From NCBI RefSeq assembly GCF_014266025.1, contig NZ_JACMYC010000008.1, forward strand, positions 1-64,000: DNA of 64,000 nucleotides, read 5' to 3'. The DNA is from Nocardioides deserti (GTDB taxonomy: Bacteria; Actinomycetota; Actinomycetes; Propionibacteriales; Nocardioidaceae). The notes under the pieces are model-generated. The model saw only the letters and a list, made by a program, of their open reading frames with translations, made no database searches and was not told where the DNA came from. A program made the position numbers and the translations under genes. This document shows, in pieces, positions 9,643 through 18,669 of the stretch. The number at the start of each line of letters is the position of its first letter. Within the stretch, counting starts at the first letter, position 1.

Positions 9643-11031
9643 ATGCGGGACACGCTCGGCCGTCTGGACACCACTGCGCTGAGCGGGTCGCTGGAGCCGG
9701 TCGGGCCGGGGGACGCCGCGCAGGACCGTCGGCGGCGCTCGTCGTCCCGGTTCGCGCGGTCCATGGCGGTCCTCGTCGTCGCGTGCGTCGTCCTGGTGAC
9801 GGTCGTGGTGGTGGCGGCGATGGCGGCGCGCAGCGACACCAGCCTCGGCGAGGCGGCGGGTGATCCCGTCGTCCTGGGGTCGCTCGCGGCCGCGGCCGCT
9901 TTCGGCCTCTTGGTGTGGCTGGGCCTGTCCTGGGCGTCCTTGCGTGCCGACCGACGGTCCCGGCGGCTGACGGCGTTCGCCGAGCGCAACGCGATGACCT
10001 ACCAGTGCCAGCGCAATCAGGACGAGCTCCTTCCGCCCACCGCGTTCTTCGTGCGGGTCTACGCCGGCCCGCAGAGCAGGCTCGCCACCGAGGTCGTCGT
10101 CGACCACCACCCTCGCCACGTCGAGCACGGCCAGGTCACGATCAGCCGCAGCGGCGGCGAGAACGGCGCGATGCGGGAGCCGTGGGGGTACGTCGCCGTG
10201 CGCACGGCGGTCCCGATGCCCCACGTCGCGATCCTTCGCCGGCGGGGGCTCCGCGGGCGCACGCGTCGCTTCCGGGGCCTGCGCGACCTGCAGCGCGGCC
10301 TGCCCCAGCTGCCCGGGTTCGACCGACGGTTCGTCGTGCTCTGCCCACCCGGGCACGAGGCGGACGTCGCCACCATCGCCACCCCCGACCTCCTCGACCG
10401 CTGGGCGGAAGGCGGCTTCGACGTCGAGATCCTCGGCTCGTGGCTGGTGCTCTTCCGCCGCCGCAGCGTCGTGACGCTGAAGCCGAAGCGGTGGCAGGAG
10501 CTCGCCGCCATGACGGCCCTCCTCGACGCCCGCCTGACGGCCTGGGAACGCCGGGCAGCACGGCGCACCCAATCGCTAGGCAGGATCTGCCTACGATCAG
10601 ACGGTCTGTCGGCAGACCATGACATCGTGCAGGCAGGGTCGGTCGAGTTGAATGTGCGTCATGACAGCGAGGCGGATGAGGATCGGCATCGACACCGGCG
10701 GCACGTTCACCGATGTCGTGGCCTTCGACGAGGACAGCGGCGCAGTGGTCACCACCAAGACGCCGAGCACCCCGGGCAACCCGGCGGACGGCTTCCTGGC
10801 CGGCATCGACAAGGTGCTGGACCTGGCCGGGGCGAGCTTCGACGACGTCGTCGCGGTCAGCCACGGCACGACGGTCGCGACCAACCAGCTCCTCGAGGGC
10901 AAGGTGGACGCGCTGGGGTTCATCACCACCGAGGGCTACGAGGCGATGCTCGAGATCGCCCGCCAGTCGGTGCCGGACGGCTACGGCAACTCCTACTTCT
11001 GGGTCAAGCCGGACCGGATCGTCCCCCGTGA
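9643..11031 (+). CDS. Uncharacterised two-helix membrane protein; true C-terminus probably near 10.57 kb
   Basis: From ATG 9643 there are two transmembrane segments (about residues 36-58 and 70-90), then a soluble domain of about 200 residues with a patch FDRRFVVLCPPGHEADVAT. That patch resembles an actinobacterial family of unknown function with the pattern FxRHFTLYCPxxYExDALYVFTPDL. The frame stays credible up to TAWERRAARR at about 10560. After that no stop occurs until 11031, and the translation turns into His/Arg-rich sequence overlapping hyuA by some 370 nt. I infer that the original stop was lost by a small indel or that the sequence has an error. TTG 9631 is an alternative start. Function unknown. 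Confidence 0.5.
   Translation: MRDTLGRLDTTALSGSLEPVGPGDAAQDRRRRSSSRFARSMAVLVVACVVLVTVVVVAAMAARSDTSLGEAAGDPVVLGSLAAAAAFGLLVWLGLSWASLRADRRSRRLTAFAERNAMTYQCQRNQDELLPPTAFFVRVYAGPQSRLATEVVVDHHPRHVEHGQVTISRSGGENGAMREPWGYVAVRTAVPMPHVAILRRRGLRGRTRRFRGLRDLQRGLPQLPGFDRRFVVLCPPGHEADVATIATPDLLDRWAEGGFDVEILGSWLVLFRRRSVVTLKPKRWQELAAMTALLDARLTAWERRAARRTQSLGRICLRSDGLSADHDIVQAGSVELNVRHDSEADEDRHRHRRHVHRCRGLRRGQRRSGHHQDAEHPGQPGGRLPGRHRQGAGPGRGELRRRRRGQPRHDGRDQPAPRGQGGRAGVHHHRGLRGDARDRPPVGAGRLRQLLLLGQAGPDRPP
10577..10593. promoter_or_regulatory. Candidate PucR operator upstream of hyuA
   Basis: TAGGCAG-gat-CTGCCTA is a perfect 7-bp dyad about 70 bp before hyuA. Its first 13 bases repeat the motif at 1939-1951. 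A second dyad GGTCTG-tcgg-CAGACC follows at about 10602-10617. Regulator identity is inferred. Confidence 0.5.
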
Positions 11032-12736
11032 CCTGGTCAAGGGCGTCGGCGGCCGGCTCGACCACACCGGCGCGGAGATCCGCCCGTTCGACGAGGACGG
11101 CGCGCGCACCGTCGCCCGCTGGTTCAAGCAGCAGGGCATCGACACCCTCGGTGTCTGCTTCCTGCACGCCTACGCCAACCCGGTCCACGAGGAGCGGATG
11201 CGCGAGATCCTCCTCGAGGAGCACCCCGAGGCGGTCGTCTCGATCTCCAGCGAGGTGCTGCGCGAGTACCGCGAGTACGAGCGCTCGATGACCACCCTCG
11301 TCGACGCCGCGGTGAAGCCGAAGCTCTCCCGCTACGTCAACAACATCAAGGACCGCCTGGCCGCCCAGTCCGGCCGGACCATCCCGTTCTACGTGATGAA
11401 GTCGAACGGCGGCGTGCTCTCGGCCGACGAGGTCGTGCACCAGCCGATCACCACCGTGCTCTCCGGCCCCGCGGCCGGCGCGCTCGGCGCCGCGCTCATC
11501 GCGAAGGTCGCCGGCTTCGACAAGGTCCTGACCTCCGACGGCGGCGGCACCTCGACCGACGTCTCGGTCGTCATCGACGGCGAGCCCACGCTGACCACCG
11601 AGGGCAGCGTCGGCGTCTACCCGTCGAAGATCCCGATGATCGACGTCGTCACCGTCGGCGCGGGCGGCGGCTCCATCGCCTGGCTCTCGCCCGAGGGCAC
11701 CCTCAAGGTCGGCCCGCACAGCGCCGGCGCCGACCCGGGCCCGATCTGCTACCGCAAGGGCGGCACCGAGGTCACCATCACCGACGCCCACGTCTTCCTC
11801 GGCCGGATCCCCCCGCACCTGCTCGGCGGCGAGATCCCGCTGGACGTCGACTCGGCGTCCGCGGCGATCCGCGAGCTCGCGGCGAAGCTGGAGATCAGCC
11901 CGGAGGCCTGCGCCACCGGCATCCTCGAGATCTCCGCGTGGAACCAGGCCAACGCCCTGCGCCAGGTCACGGTCAAGCGCGGCCTCGACGTCCGCGACTT
12001 CACGCTGACGACCTTCGGCGGCTCCGGCTCGCTGCTGCTGTGCCGCCTCATGGACGTGCTCGGCGTGCCGACCGTCCTGGTCCCGCCGAACCCGGGCAAC
12101 GTGTCGGCGTTCGGCCTGCTCACCGTGGACGTCAAGAACGACTACGTGCAGACCCACGTCGCCCTCCACGAGGACCTCGACCCGACCGCGCTCCAGGCGG
12201 AGTACGACGTGCTCGCCGAGCGCGCCGCCGCCGCGCTGACCACGGAGGGCTTCGCCCCCGAGCAGCACGTCTTCGTGCGCACCGCGGACGTCCGCTACTT
12301 CGGCCAGGCCTTCGAGGTCCGCGTCGCGGTGCCGGACGGCCCGCTGACCGCCGAGTCCCTGCAGACCGTCGCGGACCGGTTCCACGCCGAGCACCACACG
12401 CTCTACGGCTACGACTTCGCGCAGGACCCGACCCAGCAGGTCGAGGTCGTCAACCTCCGCGTCTCCGGCGTCGGCCCGATCAAGCGCCCGGAGATCCCGA
12501 AGGCCTCCAGCGACCAGTCCGCGCCGCAGCCGACGGGCAGCCGCGAGGTCTGCTTCGACGCCGAGGCCGGGTACGTCGACACGCCGGTGTACTGGCGGCC
12601 CGACCTGCCCGCCGGGCAGGAGCTCGTGGGCCCGGTGATCATCGAGGAGTTCGGCTCGACCGTGCCCATCCACCCCGGCTTCACCGCCCGGGTCGACGAC
12701 TACGCCAACATCGTGGTGACGAGGAGCGACGCATGA
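10661..12736 (+). CDS. hyuA: Hydantoinase/oxoprolinase family protein, subunit A (ATP-dependent)
   Basis: This protein of about 691 residues has the ASKHA-type ATP site at its N-terminus (RIGIDTGGTFTDVVAF) and DGGGTSTDVSVV in the middle. HyuA-type subunits phosphorylate a cyclic amide so that it can be opened; relatives act on N-methylhydantoin, 5-oxoproline, acetone or caprolactam. ATG 10661 is chosen; ATG 10652 and ATG 10676 are close alternatives, and none has a strong ribosome site. The stop overlaps the hyuB start, so the two are coupled. Location between the Mo hydroxylase and carbamate kinase points to a ring or ureido substrate, but which one cannot be read from sequence. Confidence 0.88.
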   Translation: MTARRMRIGIDTGGTFTDVVAFDEDSGAVVTTKTPSTPGNPADGFLAGIDKVLDLAGASFDDVVAVSHGTTVATNQLLEGKVDALGFITTEGYEAMLEIARQSVPDGYGNSYFWVKPDRIVPRDLVKGVGGRLDHTGAEIRPFDEDGARTVARWFKQQGIDTLGVCFLHAYANPVHEERMREILLEEHPEAVVSISSEVLREYREYERSMTTLVDAAVKPKLSRYVNNIKDRLAAQSGRTIPFYVMKSNGGVLSADEVVHQPITTVLSGPAAGALGAALIAKVAGFDKVLTSDGGGTSTDVSVVIDGEPTLTTEGSVGVYPSKIPMIDVVTVGAGGGSIAWLSPEGTLKVGPHSAGADPGPICYRKGGTEVTITDAHVFLGRIPPHLLGGEIPLDVDSASAAIRELAAKLEISPEACATGILEISAWNQANALRQVTVKRGLDVRDFTLTTFGGSGSLLLCRLMDVLGVPTVLVPPNPGNVSAFGLLTVDVKNDYVQTHVALHEDLDPTALQAEYDVLAERAAAALTTEGFAPEQHVFVRTADVRYFGQAFEVRVAVPDGPLTAESLQTVADRFHAEHHTLYGYDFAQDPTQQVEVVNLRVSGVGPIKRPEIPKASSDQSAPQPTGSREVCFDAEAGYVDTPVYWRPDLPAGQELVGPVIIEEFGSTVPIHPGFTARVDDYANIVVTRSDA

Positions 12737-14709
12737 CCACCGACACCCACCCGGGCACCTTCGCCGGGGCACCGGACCTCGGCAGCAGCCGGGCACCGAC
12801 CCAGTTCCCCTTCGGCCCGCTGACCGACGACGCCGGCCGCAGCGCGGACCCGGTCCTCGTCGAGATCGTCCAGGGCTCCCTGGCCGCGGTCGAGCACGAG
12901 GTCGAGACGGCCATCGCGCGCACCAGCCGCAGCCCGATGATCCGCGACGCGCACGACTTCCGCGCGGGCATCCACGACCGCAAGCTGCGCAAGCTCACCG
13001 GTCGCTCCTACTCAGCGCTCGTGCACCCCGTGGCGCGCGACTTCCCGCTGGAGGAGATGAAGGAGGGCGACGTCTTCTTCCACAACGACGTCTACATGTC
13101 CGAGGGCGGCATCGGCCACCTCCCGGACCTGTGCGTCACCGTGCCGGTCTTCGCCGGCCCGGAGGGCGACCGCCGCGTCGTCGCGTTCGTCCAGGCCTTC
13201 GGCCACCACGACGACATCGGCGGCGCCGTGCCGGGCTCGATGCCCTCGCACGCCACTAGCGTCTACGAGGAGGGCCTCGCGGTCCCCCCGATCAAGCTGT
13301 GGGACGCCGGCGTCCCGAACCGCTCGGCGCTCGCGATCATGACCCGCAACTCGCGGATGCCCGAGTCGCTGGCCGCCGACCTCGACGCCGAGTGCTCGGC
13401 CTGCCTCATGGGTGCCCGCCGCCTGGGCGAGCTGTTCGACCGCTACGGCGTCGAGACCGTCGAGGCCTGCTTCGACGCGATCATCGACCGCTCCACCGAG
13501 ACCTACCGCCGCGAGATCCTCTCCAAGATCCCGGTCGGCACGTGGACGTGGGAGGACTACGCCGAGCACGACGGCGTCGACGACCCGCAGCTGCACACGC
13601 AGCGGATCACCCTGACCCGCACCGCGGCCGACGACCCGGAGGGCGAGCGCCTGGTGCTCGACTTCGCCGGCACGTCCCCGCAGGCCAAGGGCCCGATCAA
13701 CCACTGCGGTGACTACTCCGACGGCGTCTTCCTCAAGAAGTGGCTCGCGCCGATCCTGCGCAACCTCGCCGACACCCCCGAGCGGATGGCCGAGCTCGAC
13801 GTCAACGAGGGCGTCGTGCCGCTCATCGAGATGCGCTTCCCGGAGAAGGGCACGCTGCTCACGCCGATCTTCCCGGCGCCGACCAACGCCCGCACCTTCG
13901 TCATCCTGCGCCTGCTCGGCGTGCTGGCCGGCGTGATCGCCAAGGCGGTCGACGGCAAGATGCCGGCCGACCAGGAGACGATCCGCTACACCGGTGTGTA
14001 CGGCGAGGACCTCGAGGGCCGTCCGTACCTCATGCGCGAGGTGCTCGGCGGCGGCTCCGGCGGTCGCTACTACGCCGACGGCGAGGACACCATCCACGTC
14101 GTCCCGGACAGCCGGAACCTCCCGACGGAGTTCACCGAGTCCCGCTTCCCGTTCATCGTCGAGTCGCTCAGCCTCGCGGTCGACTCCGGCGGCGCGGGCC
14201 AGTTCCGCGGCGGCCTCGGCTACGAGAAGCACATCCGGATGCTCAAGGACGCCCACTTCATGTCGATCGCCGACCGGTCGATCCTGGCGTGCTGGGGCGT
14301 CAAGGGCGGCAAGGCCGGCACGCCGTTCCAGGTCGTCATCGACGCGGGCGGCCCGAACGAGCGCGAGGTCGACGCTCTCGCCGACGCCGAGGAGGTCAAG
14401 GCCGGCGAGGTCATCCGCATCCGGACCACCGGTGGTGGCGGCTGGGGCAACCCGCTCGACCGCGACCCGGAGCTCGTCGTCCGCGACGTGCGCTGGCGCA
14501 AGGTGTCGACCGAGGCGGCGCTCGCCGACTACGGCGTGGTGCTGACCGGCTCGGTCGACGACGACACGCTGTCCTACGACGCCGAGGCGACCGCCGCGGA
14601 GCGGGCCGGCCGGCCGGCGCCCGAGGTCGAGGACGCGTTCTTCGACCGCGGCCCGGGCTACGGGACGCTCGCCGGGGGCGCCGCCTCCGCCCAGGTCGAC
14701 CACCTCTGA
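12733..14709 (+). CDS. hyuB: Hydantoinase B/oxoprolinase family protein, subunit B
   Basis: This is a 658-residue partner of HyuA. Family traits include the N-terminal metal region with DAHDFRAGIHD (about residues 74-84), GDVFFHNDVYMSEGGIGHLPD (about 113-133), and a C-terminal segment with TTGGGGWGNPLDRDPE. It starts at ATG 12733 inside the last codons of hyuA (GCATGA). Its length and Gly-rich end agree with HyuB/AcxA-type subunits. The A and B subunits together would perform ATP-dependent amide or ring cleavage in the cytoplasm. Confidence 0.88.
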   Translation: MTTDTHPGTFAGAPDLGSSRAPTQFPFGPLTDDAGRSADPVLVEIVQGSLAAVEHEVETAIARTSRSPMIRDAHDFRAGIHDRKLRKLTGRSYSALVHPVARDFPLEEMKEGDVFFHNDVYMSEGGIGHLPDLCVTVPVFAGPEGDRRVVAFVQAFGHHDDIGGAVPGSMPSHATSVYEEGLAVPPIKLWDAGVPNRSALAIMTRNSRMPESLAADLDAECSACLMGARRLGELFDRYGVETVEACFDAIIDRSTETYRREILSKIPVGTWTWEDYAEHDGVDDPQLHTQRITLTRTAADDPEGERLVLDFAGTSPQAKGPINHCGDYSDGVFLKKWLAPILRNLADTPERMAELDVNEGVVPLIEMRFPEKGTLLTPIFPAPTNARTFVILRLLGVLAGVIAKAVDGKMPADQETIRYTGVYGEDLEGRPYLMREVLGGGSGGRYYADGEDTIHVVPDSRNLPTEFTESRFPFIVESLSLAVDSGGAGQFRGGLGYEKHIRMLKDAHFMSIADRSILACWGVKGGKAGTPFQVVIDAGGPNEREVDALADAEEVKAGEVIRIRTTGGGGWGNPLDRDPELVVRDVRWRKVSTEAALADYGVVLTGSVDDDTLSYDAEATAAERAGRPAPEVEDAFFDRGPGYGTLAGGAASAQVDHL

Positions 14710-14738
14710 GTCGACCGACCAGAGGAACGGAAGTCCAG

Positions 14739-15539
14739 ATGCACGTCGCCGTCCTCGGCGGGACCGGCAAGACCGGTCGCGCCGTGGTCGCGGCACTGGC
14801 CCAGGGAGGCGTGTCCGCACGCCCCCTGGGCCGGTCCGCGTTCGAGGACCTGCCGGCCGCGCTCTCCGGGGCCGACGCCGTCCACGTCATCGCACCGAAC
14901 CTCCACGCCGACGAGCCGGCGTACGTCGGCTCGGTGCTCGCTGCCGCGCGCGAGGCCGGGATCGGTCGGCTGACCTACCACTCGGTCGCCTCGCCCTACG
15001 CGCCGTCGATGCCGCACCACCTCGGCAAGGCGGTCGCCGAGGACCTGGTGCGCCGCTCGGGCCTGCGCTGGACGATCCTCCAGCCCTGCGCCTACGTGCA
15101 GAACTTCGTCGCCGCGCTCCGCGCCGTCCCCGCCGAGGGCGGGGACCTCGAGGTGCCGTACGCCGTCGACACCCCCTTCGGGCTGGTCGACCTCGACGAC
15201 GTCGCGGCGGCCACGGCCGTCGTGCTGACCGGGCCCGGCCATGACGGCGCGACGTACGAGCTCGGCGGCCCGGCCACCGTGACCGTCGCCCACGTGGGCG
15301 CCGCCGCGAGCGAGGTGCTCGGCCGGCCGGTCACCGCGCGGCGCACCGACCCCGGTGCCTGGCGCGGGGACGGGCTCGACGACCGCGAGCGGACGTGGCT
15401 GCGCGCGATGTTCGCCTACTACGACGACCACGGCCTGCCGACCGGCCCGCTGCCGCTCGCCGCGCTCCTCGCGACGGTCGGGCGGACCCCCACCACGGTC
15501 GGTGCCACCCTGGCGCGGGAGCTCGCTGGCACAAGTTGA
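14739..15539 (+). CDS. NmrA/SDR-like NAD(P)-binding protein
   Basis: This 266-residue atypical SDR has a Rossmann nucleotide loop at the start (VAVLGGTGKTGRAVV, residues 3-17) and the NmrA-like LQPCAYVQNF segment near 115-124. The usual Tyr-x-x-x-Lys pair is not obvious, as in many NmrA-type redox sensors and ether-bond reductases. A GAGGAACGGAAG ribosome site precedes ATG 14739, and hyuB ends 29 bp upstream, so it is likely co-transcribed with hyuAB. It may act as an accessory oxidoreductase or redox sensor; the role is not clear. Confidence 0.75.
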   Translation: MHVAVLGGTGKTGRAVVAALAQGGVSARPLGRSAFEDLPAALSGADAVHVIAPNLHADEPAYVGSVLAAAREAGIGRLTYHSVASPYAPSMPHHLGKAVAEDLVRRSGLRWTILQPCAYVQNFVAALRAVPAEGGDLEVPYAVDTPFGLVDLDDVAAATAVVLTGPGHDGATYELGGPATVTVAHVGAAASEVLGRPVTARRTDPGAWRGDGLDDRERTWLRAMFAYYDDHGLPTGPLPLAALLATVGRTPTTVGATLARELAGTS

Positions 15540-15597
15540 CATCGCTCGGCCTCGGGTTCGGCCGATCCGCACGATGAACGCAGGTGAGGCCGCTCAC

Positions 15598-15603
15598 TAG
15601 GTT
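15598..15603 (+). promoter_or_regulatory. Leaderless -10 element for carbamate kinase
   Basis: TAGGTT lies 6 nt before ATG 15610, with no ribosome site between. It suggests that carbamate kinase and the ring-opening amidohydrolase have their own leaderless transcript. Confidence 0.55.
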
Positions 15604-15609
15604 CGATGC

Positions 15610-16557
15610 ATGAGAATCCTCCTCGCGCTCGGCGGCAACGCGATGACGTCGCCCGACGGCAAGGCCCGACCGGAGGACCAGATCGCGGCCGCGGAGAAGG
15701 CCATGGAAGCCGTCGCGGACCTCGTCGCCGAGGGCATCGACGTGATCGTCACCCACGGCAACGGCCCGCAGGTCGGCAACCTACTGGTGAAGAACGAGGT
15801 CGCCGCGCACGTCGTCCCGCCGGTCCCGCTCGACTGGTGCGGGGCGCAGACGCAGGGCACGATCGGTGACATCCTCGTCAACGCCCTCGACCGTGCCCTC
15901 GCGCTGCGCGGCATCAGCCGCCCCGCCGCCGCCCTGGTCACCCGCACCCGTGTCGACGCCGACGACCCCGCCTTCAGCAAGCCCAGCAAGCCCGTCGGCC
16001 GCTACCTGCCCGCCGACGAGGCGAAGCGGATGATGGAGCACGGCGAGACCTGGGAGGACCGGGGCGAGCGCGGCTGGCGACGTGTCGTCGCCTCGCCCGA
16101 GCCGCTCGAGGTCCTCGACGCCCCCGCGGTCGTCGCCCTGGTCGACGCCGGCTACGTCGTCGTCGCCAACGGCGGCGGCGGCATCCCGACCGTGCGCCGC
16201 GACGACGGGTCGCTGACCGGTGTCGAGGCCGTCATCGACAAGGACCTCGGCGCGGCGCTCCTCGCCCGCGACATCGAGGTCGACATGCTCGTGATCGCCA
16301 CCGACGTGGCGCACGCCGTCCTCAACTTCGGCACCCCGGAGGCCGAGGACGTCGGCGAGGTCACGCTCACCCAGATGCGTGAGCACGCCGCCGCCGGGCA
16401 CTTCGCCGGTGGCTCCATGGGCCCGAAGGTCGACGCCGTCTGCCGGTTCGTCGAGCACTCCGGGCGGACTGGGGTCATCACCGACCTCGGCACCATCGTC
16501 GCAGCCGCCAACCGCACCGCCGGGACGATCGTCGTCCCCGACCGAAAGGAAGCCTGA
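15610..16557 (+). CDS. arcC: Carbamate kinase
   Basis: This 315-residue amino-acid-kinase-fold enzyme transfers phosphate from carbamoyl phosphate to ADP, making ATP, ammonia and CO2. Visible marks are LLALGGNAM (residues 4-12), THGNGPQVGNLL (about 49-60), VANGGGGIPTV (about 183-193), VIDKD, and GSMGPKVDA (about 267-275). No arginine-deiminase genes are nearby. Instead the next gene, 3 bp downstream, opens cyclic imides and a DUF2877 gene lies at the head of the block. The carbamoyl phosphate source is therefore probably a ureido compound. ATG 15610 is chosen for the leaderless -10. Confidence 0.92.
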   Translation: MRILLALGGNAMTSPDGKARPEDQIAAAEKAMEAVADLVAEGIDVIVTHGNGPQVGNLLVKNEVAAHVVPPVPLDWCGAQTQGTIGDILVNALDRALALRGISRPAAALVTRTRVDADDPAFSKPSKPVGRYLPADEAKRMMEHGETWEDRGERGWRRVVASPEPLEVLDAPAVVALVDAGYVVVANGGGGIPTVRRDDGSLTGVEAVIDKDLGAALLARDIEVDMLVIATDVAHAVLNFGTPEAEDVGEVTLTQMREHAAAGHFAGGSMGPKVDAVCRFVEHSGRTGVITDLGTIVAAANRTAGTIVVPDRKEA

Positions 16558-16560
16558 CCC

Positions 16561-17667
16561 ATGCCTTCTGCCATCGAGGTCCGCAAGGTCCCGATCCACT
16601 CCGTCGCCGACGCCTCGGAGCTGGCCACGCTCATCGACGAGGGCGTCTTCGCCGCCGACCGCGTCATCGCGATCATCGGCAAGACCGAGGGCAACGGCGG
16701 TGTCAACGACTACACCCGGATCATCGCCGACCGCGCCTTCCGCGAGGTGCTCGTCGAGAAGGGCGCCCCGGCCGACCAGGTCAAGCAGGTCCCGATCGTG
16801 TGGTCCGGCGGCACCGACGGTGTCATCAGCCCCCACGCCACGATCTTCGCGACCGTCGACGTCCCCGAGGACGACCCGACCCGCCAGGAGCAGCGCCTGA
16901 CCGTGGGCTTCGCGATGAGCGAGCCGATCCTCCCCGAGGAGATCGGCTACGTCGCGATGATCAAGAAGGTCGCCGACGGCGTGAAGGTCGCGATGGAGCG
17001 GGCCGGCATCTCCGACCCCAAGGACGTCCACTACGTCCAGACCAAGACCCCGCTGCTGACGATCCACACCATCCGCGACGCGCACAGCCGCGGCAAGGAG
17101 GTGTGGACCGAGCACACCCACGAGTCGATGGACCTCTCCAACGGCGTCACCGGCCTCGGCATCGCCGTCGCCCTCGGCGAGATCGACATGCCGACCGACG
17201 CGGACGTCATGAAGAACCGCGACCTCTACTCCGCGGTCGCCTCCTGCTCCTCGGGCGTCGAGCTCGACCAGGCGCAGATCGTCGTCGTCGGCAACGCGAC
17301 CGGCGTCGGCGGCCGCTACCGCATCGGCCACTCGGTCATGAAGGACGCCCTGGACCAGGACGGCATCTGGGCGGCCATCAAGGACGCCGGCCTCGACCTG
17401 CCCGAGCGCCCGCACCACACCGACCTCGACGGCAAGCTCGTCAACGTCTTCCTCAAGTGCGAGGTCTCCGGCGACGGCCAGGTCCGCGGCCGCCGCAACG
17501 CCATGCTCGACGACTCCGACGTGCACTGGCACCGCCAGATCAAGGCCACCGTCGGCGGCGTGACCGCTGCGGTCACCGGCGACCCGGCCGTCTTCGTGTC
17601 GGTCTCCGCCGCCCACCAGGGCCCCGACGGCGGGGGCCCGGTCGCCGCGATCGTCGACCTCGGCTGA
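16561..17667 (+). CDS. Ring-opening amidohydrolase (barbiturase/cyanuric acid hydrolase, AtzD family)
   Basis: This 368-residue enzyme has the toblerone fold of three related units. Signature stretches are [16 protein letters not shown] (about residues 38-53), the Ser-rich [16 protein letters not shown] (about 224-239) and [18 protein letters not shown] (about 344-361). Each family unit supplies a Ser-Lys pair; the Lys in GKTEGN is one. The products are ureidomalonate from barbiturate or carboxybiuret from cyanurate. With a Mo hydroxylase and uracil-type permease in the block, barbiturase (EC 3.5.2.1) is more likely than cyanurate hydrolase; motifs alone cannot settle this. It is coupled to carbamate kinase by a 3-bp gap. 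Confidence 0.88.
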   Translation: MPSAIEVRKVPIHSVADASELATLIDEGVFAADRVIAIIGKTEGNGGVNDYTRIIADRAFREVLVEKGAPADQVKQVPIVWSGGTDGVISPHATIFATVDVPEDDPTRQEQRLTVGFAMSEPILPEEIGYVAMIKKVADGVKVAMERAGISDPKDVHYVQTKTPLLTIHTIRDAHSRGKEVWTEHTHESMDLSNGVTGLGIAVALGEIDMPTDADVMKNRDLYSAVASCSSGVELDQAQIVVVGNATGVGGRYRIGHSVMKDALDQDGIWAAIKDAGLDLPERPHHTDLDGKLVNVFLKCEVSGDGQVRGRRNAMLDDSDVHWHRQIKATVGGVTAAVTGDPAVFVSVSAAHQGPDGGGPVAAIVDLG

Positions 17668-17698
17668 CCTGCAGCACCCCGCTCCACCTGTTCCACCC

Positions 17699-17732
17699 GG
17701 AGGGCCCGACCGCGACCGCGGTCGGGCCCTCC
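17699..17732. terminator. Bidirectional hairpin between the amidohydrolase and EamA genes
   Basis: GGAGGGCCCGACCGCG, AC, then the exact complement: a 16-bp stem between convergent genes, 31 nt after one stop and 4 nt after the other (on the minus strand). Confidence 0.75.
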
Positions 17733-17736
17733 GTCG

Positions 17737-18669
17737 TCAGGTCGACCGCAGCCGGGACCGCACAGCCCCGGCCGCGCAGGCGATGACGGCCACCGCGCCG
17801 AGGCCGGTGCGCCAGCCGACCGCCTCACCGAGCAGCAGGGCGGCCCACAGCAGGCTGAGCACCGGTTGCACGAGCTGCACCTGGCTGACCTGGGCCATCG
17901 GACCGATGGCGAGGCCGCGGTACCACGCGAAGAACCCGAGGAACATGCTCACCGCCGCCAGGTAGCCGAACGCCGCCCACTCGGTGGCCGTCCCTGCCGG
18001 CGGCTCGTGGACCACCGCGACGGCGGTCAGCACGACCATGAGCGGCGCGGCCACGAGCAGTGCCCACGACACCGTCTGCCAGGAGCCGAGCTCCCGGCTG
18101 AGCAGCCCGCCCTCGGCGTACCCGACCGCCGCGGCCAGCACCGCCCCGAGCAGCAGCAGGTCGGCAAGGTGCAGCCCGGCGCCACCAGTGCCGCCGACGA
18201 CCGCGAACCCGACGGCCGCCACCGCCCCCGCGGCGGAGAACACCCAGAACCGCGGTGTCGGCGACTCCTCGGTGCGCAGCACGGCGACGACCGCCGTCGC
18301 GGCGGGCAGCAGCGCGATGACGACGGCGCCGTGCGAGGCCGGCACGGTGGTCAGGGCGTACGTCGTCAGCAGCGGGAACCCCACGACGACCCCGCCCGCG
18401 ACGACCGCAAGCCGTGTCCACTGCCGTCCCTCGGGGCGGGTGGCGCGGGCGAGGCCGAGGGCCGCGGCGGCGAGGAGGGCGGCGACGACCGCTCGCCCGG
18501 CGCCGATGAGCAGCGGGGAGAGCCCGCCGACGGCGACGCGGGTGAGCGGCACGGTGAGGGAGAAGGCGGCGACGCCGAGGGCGCCCCAGGCGAGGCCTGC
18601 CGCGGAGGCTGTCGGAGGACTCGGTATCGGCGTGGTCGTCTGCGCAGTAGCGCTACCGTTGCCTGTCAT
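17737..18669 (-). CDS. EamA/DMT-family exporter
   Basis: This 310-residue inner-membrane protein has about ten hydrophobic helices in two EamA repeats (for example LAWGALGVAAFSLTVPLTRV at the start, then a second unit ending in a short basic tail). Members export amino acids, purines or small metabolites. The start is ATG 18669, whose codon overlaps the divergent MocR start on the other strand. A TACCGT hexamer at 18675-18680 (minus strand) is 5 nt upstream. The pairing with a MocR regulator suggests it is induced by a vitamin B6-related or amino-acid ligand; this is inference. Confidence 0.85.
   Translation of the reverse strand: MTGNGSATAQTTTPIPSPPTASAAGLAWGALGVAAFSLTVPLTRVAVGGLSPLLIGAGRAVVAALLAAAALGLARATRPEGRQWTRLAVVAGGVVVGFPLLTTYALTTVPASHGAVVIALLPAATAVVAVLRTEESPTPRFWVFSAAGAVAAVGFAVVGGTGGAGLHLADLLLLGAVLAAAVGYAEGGLLSRELGSWQTVSWALLVAAPLMVVLTAVAVVHEPPAGTATEWAAFGYLAAVSMFLGFFAWYRGLAIGPMAQVSQVQLVQPVLSLLWAALLLGEAVGWRTGLGAVAVIACAAGAVRSRLRST

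Noticed and set aside
15610..16557. Arginine deiminase pathway
   Set aside because: No arcA, arcB or arcD beside carbamate kinase; its neighbour is a ring-opening amidohydrolase.
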